A DNA stretch of 21,242 bases from Thermoplasmata archaeon (lineage in GTDB: Archaea > Thermoplasmatota > Thermoplasmata > Halarchaeoplasmatales > Halarchaeoplasmataceae). The translations under genes and the position numbers were made by a program. Shown in pieces: positions 6,444-13,444 of this stretch; positions within the stretch are counted from its first letter, which is position 1; each line of letters opens with the position of its first letter. The notes beneath the pieces are model-generated. The model did not search any database and was not told the DNA's origin. It was given only the letters and a program-made list of their open reading frames with translations. Location: assembly GCA_007129655.1 (NCBI GenBank), contig SKVC01000074.1, positions 1-21,242 of the forward strand, in the 5' to 3' direction.

Positions 6444-7463
6444 ATGGGTGTCGCCCTTGGAGACATCGTTTCTTCGGAAGAGATAGGGATGAATGAATTG
6501 GAGGGCAAGGTGATCGCAATCGATGCCTACAATATAATCTACCAGTTCCTTGCTAGCATACGTCAGAGAGATGGTAAACCGCTGGTGGATTCCCAGGGCC
6601 GTGTAACTTCACACCTTTCGGGACTTCTGTATAGAAACAGTAATCTCTTGGAGGTGGGGATCAAACCGATATATGTGTTCGACGGTAAACCGGATATAAT
6701 GAAGGAAGGTACTTTGGAGAAACGTAAGGAAAGAAAGGTAAAGGCGAAGGAAGAATACGAAAAGGCCTTGGAAGAAGGAGATCTAGAAAGGGCTAGAACC
6801 AAAGCTCAGCAGACTTCCAGGATGAGTAAAGAGATAGTAGAAAGTAGCGACAGGCTGTTGGAGTTGCTGGGGATCCCGGTAGTTTACGCTCCTGCGGAAG
6901 GCGAAGGCCAGGCCGCTCACATGGCTCAGGTCGGAGATGCATGGGCCGCCGGAAGTCAAGACTTCGACACGCTGCTGTGCGGCTGTCCGAAATTGGTCAG
7001 GAATCTTACCGTTACCGGGAAACGAAAATTACCGGGCAGAAACGAATACAAAGAAGTTAGCCCGGAACTGATCGTTTTGGAAGAAGTTCTCGACGAACTG
7101 GGCATCACCAGGGAACAGCTGGTGGACATCGCCATACTGTGCGGTACGGATTACAACCAAGGCGTCAAAGGTATCGGCCCGAAAAGAGGTCTGAAGTACA
7201 TCAAAAAGCACGGCGATCTGGAAGGGGTGCTGGAGGAACGGAACGAAGAAGTGAACAACTACGAAGTGATACGAAAATTATTCCTGGAGCCGAAGGTTAC
7301 CGACGACTACGGATTGAAATTCGAGTCACCACGGGTAGACGAGCTAAAAGAATTTTTGTGCGAGGAACACGATTTCACCGAAGATCGGATGCAGTCGGTG
7401 CTGGATAAATTATCGGCGGTGGCCGACAGCAAAAAGCAGTCGAAGTTGTTTGCATTCAGTTAA
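6444..7463 (+). CDS. fen: flap endonuclease FEN-1
   Basis: FEN-1 removes 5' flaps during Okazaki fragment maturation and base excision repair. The active-site acidic residues are in place: D27 (AIDAYN), the VFDGKPD aspartate near 80, the APAEGEGQAA glutamates near 152-154, the SQDFDTLL aspartates near 173-175 and the GTDYNQGVKGIGPKRGLK helix-hairpin-helix region. The ATG at 6444 is chosen over the TTG at 6435 because the family starts with Met-Gly-Val and Gly2 is conserved; GAGG lies ten bases before it. Length is 339 residues, as usual. The C-terminus QSKLFAFS looks like a PCNA-interacting box whose second aromatic is missing. It follows two KaiC-like genes and overlaps DP2 by four bases tail to tail. 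Confidence 0.97.
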   Translation: MGVALGDIVSSEEIGMNELEGKVIAIDAYNIIYQFLASIRQRDGKPLVDSQGRVTSHLSGLLYRNSNLLEVGIKPIYVFDGKPDIMKEGTLEKRKERKVKAKEEYEKALEEGDLERARTKAQQTSRMSKEIVESSDRLLELLGIPVVYAPAEGEGQAAHMAQVGDAWAAGSQDFDTLLCGCPKLVRNLTVTGKRKLPGRNEYKEVSPELIVLEEVLDELGITREQLVDIAILCGTDYNQGVKGIGPKRGLKYIKKHGDLEGVLEERNEEVNNYEVIRKLFLEPKVTDDYGLKFESPRVDELKEFLCEEHDFTEDRMQSVLDKLSAVADSKKQSKLFAFS

Positions 7464-10400
7464 CAGAACTCGTCCAACCTGGGAGTAGACACTTTATCGT
7501 TTTCGAAGAGGGAATCGATCTGGTCGGAGATCTGCTGGATCCTCTGTTTGAGGTACACAGGCATGTCGAATCTGTTGGTAAGTTCGAGGGATTTATCTAG
7601 ATATTTTTTCACGCCGCCTTTATGGATGGTGAGTGTCAGATTACCACCACAATCGCATTTTCCTGATAAAGGCGCCCGTCGGTACTTTTTGTTGCATCCT
7701 GTGCATCTTACGGTCTGCAAACAGAATTTATTCAGATTACCTAACATATCAGGTATGAAGTGATCCTGGATAACACGTGATACAACGTCGTCTGCATCCA
7801 CGGCACGGATGATCTGGGCTACCCGTATCTGCGCCTCCATCTTCTCGGTCATCTTACCCAATCTGGTGTATTTACTTTCCACCGGTCCCATGGAGATATC
7901 GGATGTATCGTGGGTGTATCCGAACTTTTCGAACTGACCTTCGGTGTTCAATCTGTTCTTGACGGTCTCCATAACGGATGCCATCTCCTTCGGATCCGCA
8001 TATTCCATAGCCTTTTCGTAGAATTCAAGGGGATATCTCCAAAGAGTATCTACGTTGTGTGCCTCCTCGTCTATCTCGTCGGGGTTGATCCTGGTGGTCA
8101 ATACAAGGGGAGCATCCATCTGACCTCCGCGCTTCTCCGGTAAAAAATCACGTGAAAAATTGATAAGGCCGTCCATAAGCAGCATAATGCAGTCTTCGTC
8201 ACCGTCACAGTTGCGGCGTTTGGATGCATGAAAATAGGGATGTGCGTAACACGCCCTTCCTCTTTGATATCCGATGAGTCTTCCCAGAACGCCGCCGGAA
8301 GTATGGGGCGCTAGACCCACTACCAAATGCCCCAAGAGGTCCTTAACGGATTCGGCACGATAGAATGGTTCGAGACCGTAGTATTTTACCAGAAGGTCGT
8401 CGATGAATTTTGCGATCTTTAACAGGTAGAAGCCTGCACTGTTAGACGCGATTATATCCTGTGTTTTTATCTCGACAACCTGTTCGACGTCTTCCAGTTC
8501 GTTTCCGTGAATATCTTTAGTGTAACCTAGTTCTCTAGCTCTCTCCACATCCAGCCCTATCTCTCGTGGTTTAAAATGAGTAATTGGTAAATCCGTCATA
8601 TCGAATCGACATGTGCCGTCCTTGAAAACGAAGATGCCATGCTTTTTTCTCAATATACCCTTCTCAAGGGCCTCCGGAACTTTGTTTTTAGTTATGAGCC
8701 CTTTAACACCTTTGACCTTCTGTACGTTCCCCCCTTCACCAAGGTTCCTCAGCGCCTGACGATATATCAGATGCATCGGGATACGCTGCTTTTTCGGAGA
8801 GTCGGTTATCTCACTTCTATTTCCGCAAGAGCATCTTATCTGTGCCCCTCTTTTACCGCATTTGGAGCACTTCAATGCGCTGATTTCAACCTCTATCATC
8901 CCTGCATCTACTGCTTTCTCTATCAACCTCTGATTCGTGCCCGCCTCTCCCACAGGGAACAAGGTATGTACCGCCGGGGACAGAACCCTTTCACGTGCCT
9001 TCTCCGGTCTCGCCATCCTTGAACCGATAGATGTCGGGCCTTTCGAGCGTATCTTAACGCCGCTCAATTCGCTTAGATATGGTAATATCTCTTCCTGGGA
9101 ACTATCATTCTTTATCTCTAAAGTTTCCGGATCCAGCCCCAGGGTGAATAAAACAGGTACGTGTTCATCGAAGATAATTTCTTCATCTACCGTATGATGC
9201 GGGATCCCGATGCTAACAGCGATATCCTTTATCTCTTTACTTCGCTTTACGATGAGTTTTTCCTTTATCTCACCATGTTCTACTATCCAATCCCTCAATT
9301 TAGTGATATCTTCCTTGGAAACGTAATCCCAGAAGTAAATGAATTTAGGATGCAGCGGAACGTTCTCGGAACGCGATAATTCCACAGATCGTTCAGCATC
9401 AATTTCACACTCTTCTATATCCATACCGGCTTCCTGAACCCACCATTCGTGGCAGTATGCACCGGGAACAAGTATGTGGTTATTCTCTACGAACTCTCCA
9501 TAGGGTATCAGTATTTCGCCCACATCTATTATCTCTTTCACACTATCTACTAACTCGACAGCTTCTTCCATATCATCTATTCGTTTAACCATTCCGTTCT
9601 TCAAAAGCACCGTCGGGCCTTCGATGGAATCGCAGGGCGTTATGGCCCCGGCCTTCCCGGGCCGCTCTATCTTTATCTGGGTACCAACAGCCATGAACTC
9701 TCCGGTTAGAACCATGGTCGCCGGGCTCACTGCGATGGCCGCCAGTCCCGTAGTTCTAGCTCTACCGTAACGTAAACGTAACCCACCTTTACGCATGGGA
9801 TGGCCGAAAACAGGTCTACCGGCGATGGTTTCTTTTATGTATTTGAAGTTCGGCTGTATCCCTTTTTTTTCATCCCCGCTTTTCTTGTCTCCGGAATAAT
9901 TGGAGATGTACTCGTCTAAGAACTCCCAACCTTCGATTTCAAGTTTATCGACGTATTTTTTAACTTTCTTCGCCTTCAAGCACATGCCTTCTGCTACCAC
10001 CAAACACGCCCCGCCGCGTATACGATTGGTTTCCACTCTAGGAAGATCTCGGTTACCTGAAACCTCTTCGGATTCCGTGCCTTCGCCGCTTATGCTGATG
10101 GGGCATCCGGATACGATGATCTCGATCTCCTCGGCAGTGGGCGTGTACTGCAGGTGCTGTGCCCTTTTGTAGAGCGGAATCTCCTCTTTGAATCGCTGTA
10201 TTTCTCCTTCTGTGGGTTTGAATCTCCCGATGCCCAGTTTACGTCGGACCACATCCGCGATCAATACGCTCATGGCCTGGCCGGTACCGCCGGCTGAACG
10301 AATCGGTCCGGCGAAGGACAGCTCGAGATAATCTGTTCCATCACTATTCTTCTTTATCTCCACACCACCGATACCTTCCAGAGGAGCAACCAAAATGCCT

Positions 10401-10771
10401 TCGGTAAGAACGGCGAGACCGATCCTAACGGCGGAGTCTACCCGGGTTTTAAGGTCATCGTCACCTCTGCTCGCTACTTCTTCAGCGATAAAAAGAGAAA
10501 CCTCTTCACGTTCATGATCTTTACTCAATTCCCTGATCCTTTCCGCCGTATTTTCGATACCGGTAAGTTCCTGGGCCCTCATCGCTAGATCTTCCGCCAT
10601 GGGGATCTCGACATCGGTAGTCGGATCATACCCCTTTTTTCTGGCTTCGAGAGCTATAGAATAAACTTTTTTTGTCTTTTCGTCAAGCTCTTGGAAGTAG
10701 CGTTTCATGTCCTCGGAATGGACCAAAGTGGGTGTAAAATCCCCTCCTGATTTACTCAATGCGTATCCCAT
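7460..10771 (-). CDS. polC: DNA polymerase D large subunit (DP2)
   Basis: DP2 is the catalytic subunit of the archaeal replicative family D polymerase and works with the exonuclease subunit DP1, which is not in this window. The active-site motif NCDGD is at 854-858 (N854, D856, D858), matching the N-D-D triad known for the double-psi barrel of PolD. Two zinc-binding sets are visible: C635/C638/C647/C649 and C1023/C1026/C1039/C1041. Long family-specific blocks such as 'FAGPIRSAGGTGQAMSVL' and 'LVVGLAPHTSGGVLGRLIG' are intact. At 1103 residues it has normal length and no intein. The C-terminal PRLDEFC resembles a PCNA-interacting tail, again without the second aromatic. It converges with fen through a 4-base TTAA overlap. 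Confidence 0.98.
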   Translation of the reverse strand: MGYALSKSGGDFTPTLVHSEDMKRYFQELDEKTKKVYSIALEARKKGYDPTTDVEIPMAEDLAMRAQELTGIENTAERIRELSKDHEREEVSLFIAEEVASRGDDDLKTRVDSAVRIGLAVLTEGILVAPLEGIGGVEIKKNSDGTDYLELSFAGPIRSAGGTGQAMSVLIADVVRRKLGIGRFKPTEGEIQRFKEEIPLYKRAQHLQYTPTAEEIEIIVSGCPISISGEGTESEEVSGNRDLPRVETNRIRGGACLVVAEGMCLKAKKVKKYVDKLEIEGWEFLDEYISNYSGDKKSGDEKKGIQPNFKYIKETIAGRPVFGHPMRKGGLRLRYGRARTTGLAAIAVSPATMVLTGEFMAVGTQIKIERPGKAGAITPCDSIEGPTVLLKNGMVKRIDDMEEAVELVDSVKEIIDVGEILIPYGEFVENNHILVPGAYCHEWWVQEAGMDIEECEIDAERSVELSRSENVPLHPKFIYFWDYVSKEDITKLRDWIVEHGEIKEKLIVKRSKEIKDIAVSIGIPHHTVDEEIIFDEHVPVLFTLGLDPETLEIKNDSSQEEILPYLSELSGVKIRSKGPTSIGSRMARPEKARERVLSPAVHTLFPVGEAGTNQRLIEKAVDAGMIEVEISALKCSKCGKRGAQIRCSCGNRSEITDSPKKQRIPMHLIYRQALRNLGEGGNVQKVKGVKGLITKNKVPEALEKGILRKKHGIFVFKDGTCRFDMTDLPITHFKPREIGLDVERARELGYTKDIHGNELEDVEQVVEIKTQDIIASNSAGFYLLKIAKFIDDLLVKYYGLEPFYRAESVKDLLGHLVVGLAPHTSGGVLGRLIGYQRGRACYAHPYFHASKRRNCDGDEDCIMLLMDGLINFSRDFLPEKRGGQMDAPLVLTTRINPDEIDEEAHNVDTLWRYPLEFYEKAMEYADPKEMASVMETVKNRLNTEGQFEKFGYTHDTSDISMGPVESKYTRLGKMTEKMEAQIRVAQIIRAVDADDVVSRVIQDHFIPDMLGNLNKFCLQTVRCTGCNKKYRRAPLSGKCDCGGNLTLTIHKGGVKKYLDKSLELTNRFDMPVYLKQRIQQISDQIDSLFENDKVSTPRLDEFC

Positions 10772-10828
10772 CCTATAAGGTAGTTTAACCCCATATATGA
10801 GGTATCTATTAAGTTTACTGGTACGACG

Positions 10829-10838
10829 TATTTATAGG
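10829..10838 (-). promoter_or_regulatory. TATA-like box upstream of DP2
   Basis: On the minus strand this reads CCTATAAATA, a good archaeal TATA match, about 60 bases before the DP2 ATG at 10771. It predicts a short leader of about 35 bases. A second, weaker candidate (CATATATG) lies about 28 bases before the ATG and would give a leaderless message. Confidence 0.5.
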
Positions 10839-10862
10839 TCTTCGCCCGGTATAAAAATGACA

Positions 10863-12110
10863 TCAAGGAGTGATTATCTCTTCAACACCTTTTGTTTCAT
10901 CGTTCTTATCGATCTCGTGTTGGATCACCTTGGCTAAACGCTCGATGCCTTCCTTTATCTCTTCTTCCGACGAATGGGTGAAGTTCAGCCTCATGGTATT
11001 GTACCCCTCGTCCTCCACAAAGAATGCGTCGCCGACCACGTAGGCCACGTTTTCTTCGAGCGCCTTTGGGAACATCTCTCTGGTGTTAACGTATTCCGGC
11101 AGGGTGACCCATACAAACATCCCGCCCTGTGGACGGGTCCACTTCGCTTCCTTTGGAAAGTATTTATCCATGGCCTCGAGCATAGTGATCCTTTTCTGGT
11201 TGTACAGTTCTTTTATGTAATCTATATGTTTGTAAAGTGTTCCTTCTGAAACGTATTTATAGGCAACGAATTGCCCGAAGGGGTTGGTACACAGGTCAGA
11301 TGATTGCTTTGCTATTACTAGCTGATTGATTATCTCTTCCGATGCGGCGATCCATGCGATCCTGAATCCCGGTGCGAGGATCTTAGAAAAGGTTTGGAGC
11401 CTTACCACGTGCCCCTCGTCGTCCATGCTCATTATATGGGGCATGGTTTCTCCCTCGTAGCGAAGGTACGAATACGGCGAATCTTCGATTATCATCATAT
11501 CGTATTTGGAAGCTATCTCCAGGAGTCTTTTTCTGTTCTCCGCTGGGATAGTTACTCCGGAAGGATTCTGGAATGTGGGTACGACGTATACGAATTTAGG
11601 TCTGTGGCCCAGGCGTATTAGCTCTTCAAGCTCTTTGTCCAGGGCATCCATGTCCATACCGTCTTCTCCGACGGGAACACTCTTCATGTCGGCCTGAAAG
11701 GCTCTGAAAGCTCCTGTTGCTCCAAGGTATGTTGGAGATCCTACAACAATAGTGTCGCCGGGATCTAGGAACACTTTACTGATAAGGTCCAATGCCTGCT
11801 GCGAGCCGTGGGTGATAAGGATATTTTCTTTTTTTACATCTATACCCCGGTCCCTCATGTGGGCAGCCAACGCTTCTCTCAAAGGCGTGATGCCTTCGGT
11901 AGCTCCGTACTGAAGAATCTGTTCACATGAATCATCTAAAAGTTCGTTTATTATCTTTCTAGTCGCCTCTACCGGGAAGGCTTTAGGGTTTGGCAATCCG
12001 CCGGCGAAAGAGATTATACCTGGTCTCTGAGTTAATTTTAGTAATTCCCTGATCTCCGATGCTTTCATCCCTTTGGCCCTTTCCGAGAGTATGTTTTTTA
12101 CGTCAACCAT
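10863..12110 (-). CDS. PLP-dependent aminotransferase, class I/II (2-aminoadipate/aromatic type)
   Basis: A fold-type I aminotransferase of 415 residues, using pyridoxal phosphate to move amino groups between amino and keto acids. Visible motifs: 'GIISFAGGLPNPKAFP' near the N-terminus, 'QYGATEGITPLREALA', 'THGSQQALDLI', 'PTFQNPSGVT', 'IIEDSPYSYLRYEG' and the PLP lysine K243 in TFSKILAPGFRIAW. The family includes LysN/ARO8-like enzymes acting on 2-aminoadipate, branched-chain or aromatic substrates; the substrate cannot be settled here. The ATG at 12110 is chosen because the protein alignment begins there; an upstream in-frame ATG at 12284 would add 58 residues that only read the ferredoxin gene in another frame. 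It lies 61 bases downstream of the ferredoxin gene on the same strand, perhaps in one transcript. Confidence 0.92.
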   Translation of the reverse strand: MVDVKNILSERAKGMKASEIRELLKLTQRPGIISFAGGLPNPKAFPVEATRKIINELLDDSCEQILQYGATEGITPLREALAAHMRDRGIDVKKENILITHGSQQALDLISKVFLDPGDTIVVGSPTYLGATGAFRAFQADMKSVPVGEDGMDMDALDKELEELIRLGHRPKFVYVVPTFQNPSGVTIPAENRKRLLEIASKYDMMIIEDSPYSYLRYEGETMPHIMSMDDEGHVVRLQTFSKILAPGFRIAWIAASEEIINQLVIAKQSSDLCTNPFGQFVAYKYVSEGTLYKHIDYIKELYNQKRITMLEAMDKYFPKEAKWTRPQGGMFVWVTLPEYVNTREMFPKALEENVAYVVGDAFFVEDEGYNTMRLNFTHSSEEEIKEGIERLAKVIQHEIDKNDETKGVEEIITP

Positions 12111-12171
12111 TATATCTACCGATGGATGATAGGGGGGTGACAGTATTATCTTTTTCGGTGTTATCCCGTTT

Positions 12172-12360
12172 TTATTTTCCCGGACAAGATAGCGCATCCA
12201 CCGGGCACACCGCAACGCAGTCGCCGATACCATCGCATTTGTCTGCGTATACCTCGACAAAATCTCCTTCAAGGTACAACGCATCTACGGGGCAGGCTTC
12301 TACACATAGGCCACAGGCTATGCACGCATCTTCATCTATTTTTACAACCATTTTATCCAT
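12172..12360 (-). CDS. dicluster-type ferredoxin, second cluster atypical
   Basis: A 62-residue bacterial-type ferredoxin for electron transfer in the cytoplasm. The first cluster motif is complete: C13-x2-C16-x2-C19-x3-C23-P. The second reads C42-D-G-I-G-D-C48-x3-C52-P, so the position that usually holds the second Cys is I45. Together the motifs leave three normal ligands for the second cluster, suggesting a [3Fe-4S] centre, unless C59 near the end substitutes. CDG-[LI]-G-x-C variants do occur in ferredoxin-like proteins. The start could be ATG 12360 or the ATG at 12351 three codons later. No Shine-Dalgarno site is seen; a TAAATAAT stretch about 20 bases upstream suggests a leaderless message. 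It is divergent from the zinc finger gene at 12444. Confidence 0.92.
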   Translation of the reverse strand: MDKMVVKIDEDACIACGLCVEACPVDALYLEGDFVEVYADKCDGIGDCVAVCPVDALSCPGK

Positions 12361-12407
12361 TAGTTATAAGTGGGCGATTATTTACCATTTTCGCATAGAT
12401 AATCCCA

Positions 12408-12420
12408 AATTATTTATTGT
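12408..12420 (+). promoter_or_regulatory. TATA-like region for the zinc finger gene
   Basis: An AAATTATTTATTG stretch lies 24-36 bases before the ATG at 12444 and there is no Shine-Dalgarno site. This fits a leaderless promoter. It lies in the 83-base divergent region shared with the ferredoxin gene. Confidence 0.35.
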
Positions 12421-12443
12421 GTTATCGTGAATATAGATATACC

Positions 12444-12632
12444 ATGGAATTGGTAAGCGGGTGTCATATCTGCGGAAAGGTCGCATCCCGAACGTGTTCC
12501 GTGTGCGGTCTACCCGCATGCGATGATCACATCGGTCGGGGTGTCTGCAGTGCGTGCAAAAGCGGAGTGATGAGTGAAGAGAGCGACGAAGAGCGCAAGA
12601 TATACGGTGGAAAAAGGGATGTCTACCGTTAA
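12444..12632 (+). CDS. small cross-brace (HIT/B-box-like) zinc finger protein
   Basis: A 62-residue protein whose first 45 residues carry eight potential zinc ligands in the order C-x2-C-x7-C-x2-C-x4-C-x2-H-x5-C-x2-C. That interleaved CCCC-CHCC pattern is typical of HIT or B-box type double zinc fingers, which mostly bind proteins or RNA. The rest is a charged tail ending DVYR. ATG 12444 is chosen because the zinc finger follows directly; a TTG at 12417 would add nine residues of no apparent value. Its stop codon lies inside the duplicated valS tail (12622-12662): TAA at 12630-12632 overlaps a TAA on the other strand as TTAA. It was therefore probably once the direct convergent neighbour of valS. 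Function unknown. Confidence 0.8.
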   Translation: MELVSGCHICGKVASRTCSVCGLPACDDHIGRGVCSACKSGVMSEESDEERKIYGGKRDVYR

Positions 12633-12662
12633 TTCTTGTCCAGTATAACTGTGTTGTGCTCC
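12622..12662. repeat. direct repeat, left copy (old valS end)
   Basis: Matches 13404-13444 at 37 of 41 positions in the same orientation. It covers the last two codons of the zinc finger gene and, on the minus strand, the last ten codons plus stop of a valS reading frame. Of the four differences, three are synonymous in the valS frame. See the paired copy and the findings. Confidence 0.9.
12629..12661 (-). pseudogene. orphan valS C-terminal tail
   Basis: Read on the minus strand this encodes E-H-N-T-V-I-L-D-K-N and a TAA stop. It differs by one residue from the end of the intact ValS (E-H-T-T-V-I-L-D-K-N). The frame stays open for about 13 more codons upstream without further ValS similarity and then meets a stop near 12700. 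It has no start and no body, so it is best read as the displaced end of valS left after an insertion. Confidence 0.8.
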
Positions 12663-12741
12663 GGATAGACATCTTTACCGTCGCCCGGATCGAACGGTGA
12701 AAATCAATATCATCACAGAACCTGGAGAGGGATGAATAAAC

Positions 12742-12749
12742 TTATAAAG
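12742..12749 (+). promoter_or_regulatory. TATA box of the toxin-antitoxin cassette
   Basis: TTATAAAG within AATAAACTTATAAAGG is a strong archaeal TATA match. It is centred about 27 bases before the ATG at 12772, and no Shine-Dalgarno site is present. A leaderless transcript starting close to the ATG is expected. The 139 bases from 12633 to 12771 hold only the orphan valS tail and this promoter. Confidence 0.6.
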
Positions 12750-12771
12750 GTGTTGTATCATATAATTATCG

Positions 12772-12933
12772 ATGCCTGTGACAATAGAGAAAATTAGGAA
12801 GTTTTCACACATATTTACCGAAAGAAGCAACATCGCACTAGGCACGGAATTGAAAAAATTATCCAAAAAAACAAACAAAAAGTCACCAGAAGAGGTTATA
12901 CGGGGGTATAGATACGGAGAAGAAGATCTATGA
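12772..12933 (+). CDS. putative antitoxin of a VapBC-type pair
   Basis: A 53-residue basic, helical-looking protein. It is called an antitoxin from position rather than from a recognised domain: it sits just before a PIN-domain toxin reading frame and its stop overlaps that gene's start as ATGA, the classic toxin-antitoxin arrangement. The N-terminal half (about 1-40) is lysine-rich and could bind DNA, and the acidic end (SPEEV...GEEDL) could contact the toxin. A leaderless promoter lies directly upstream. The frame is intact, unlike that of its partner. The gene and its partner are more AT-rich than the flanking genes, in keeping with acquired DNA. No paralogue was seen in the window. Confidence 0.65.
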   Translation: MPVTIEKIRKFSHIFTERSNIALGTELKKLSKKTNKKSPEEVIRGYRYGEEDL

Positions 12934-13340
12934 ACAAATTTCTGGTGGATAGTGACGTTCTTTTAAATACAGTATTATAGGGGGAAAAACAAGAAACCTG
13001 TGTAGAATTCCTTAATCAACATGAAGAAGATATCTGTACTACTATTCTAAACATCATGGAGATATCTTCTGTTTTATCCCGTAAATATAGTTGGAAAGGG
13101 AAAGATATCCGTGAAGTGGTGAGTACTATCGAAAGAGGAACTGATGTTTTAATACCTAGCGAAACAGAGATAATAGAAGCATACGAATTGGTTTATTATC
13201 ATTTCTTCTCCACTATAGATGCTATACTTTTAACCCTTTCTAAAGGCCAGGATCAAATACTGATTACCTATGATTCGGAATTATTGAACAGAGGTTCGAA
13301 ACATACGAAAGTAAACAAACCAGAAGATTGGATCGATTGA
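12930..13340 (+). pseudogene. vapC: PIN-domain toxin (VapC-like) with in-frame amber codon
   Basis: Reading from the ATG at 12930 gives MNKFLVDSDVLLNTVL, then TAG at 12978-12980, then 119 further codons in the same frame to TGA at 13338-13340. Across the TAG the sequence is one continuous PIN domain: the first acidic site (LVDSD, D7/D9), the middle glutamate (LNIMEISSVL), the FSTIDAILL aspartate, and ITYDSELLNRGS near the end followed by KPEDWID. PIN toxins are RNases whose acidic residues hold Mg2+. A single base change explains the damage; there is no frameshift and no other stop. An internal start at ATG 13056 would give 94 residues without the first aspartates, so it should be inactive. 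Amber read-through or suppression is an alternative. The TGA is followed at once by TAG. Confidence 0.85.
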
Positions 13341-13403
13341 TAGTAATACAATTATTCTGTGGTCATAATAACTATAAATATTACAAAAACATTTACCATT
13401 ATT

Positions 13404-13444
13404 TCTACCGTTAGTTCTTGTCCAGTATCACCGTGGTGTGCTCC
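13404..13444. repeat. direct repeat, right copy (functional valS end)
   Basis: Paired with 12622-12662. This copy supplies the last ten codons and stop of the intact valS and continues seven bases past the stop. It even keeps a Tyr-Arg-stop reading on the plus strand (TAC CGT TAG) equivalent to the end of the zinc finger gene. The two copies bracket about 740 bases holding the toxin-antitoxin cassette. Confidence 0.9.

Noticed and set aside
8200..8220. Intein at the DP2 active site
   Set aside because: The NCDGD motif is uninterrupted and total length is normal, so no intein is present.
12111..12284. N-terminal extension of the aminotransferase
   Set aside because: It overlaps most of the ferredoxin gene in another frame and has no aminotransferase character; the family alignment starts at 12110.
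12382..12672. 96-residue minus-strand frame across the zinc finger gene
   Set aside because: It lies opposite the cysteine-patterned zinc finger frame, is rich in Arg and His as expected for its shadow, and would also cross the repeat.
12978..12980. Amber codon read as pyrrolysine
   Set aside because: Not excluded, but PIN toxins are not known to need it, no pyl gene is in view, and TAG is used as an ordinary stop by other genes here; a nonsense mutation is simpler.
13056..13340. Separate 94-residue gene starting at ATG 13056
   Set aside because: It is the C-terminal part of the PIN toxin in the same frame as the part before the amber codon, and lacks the first catalytic aspartates.
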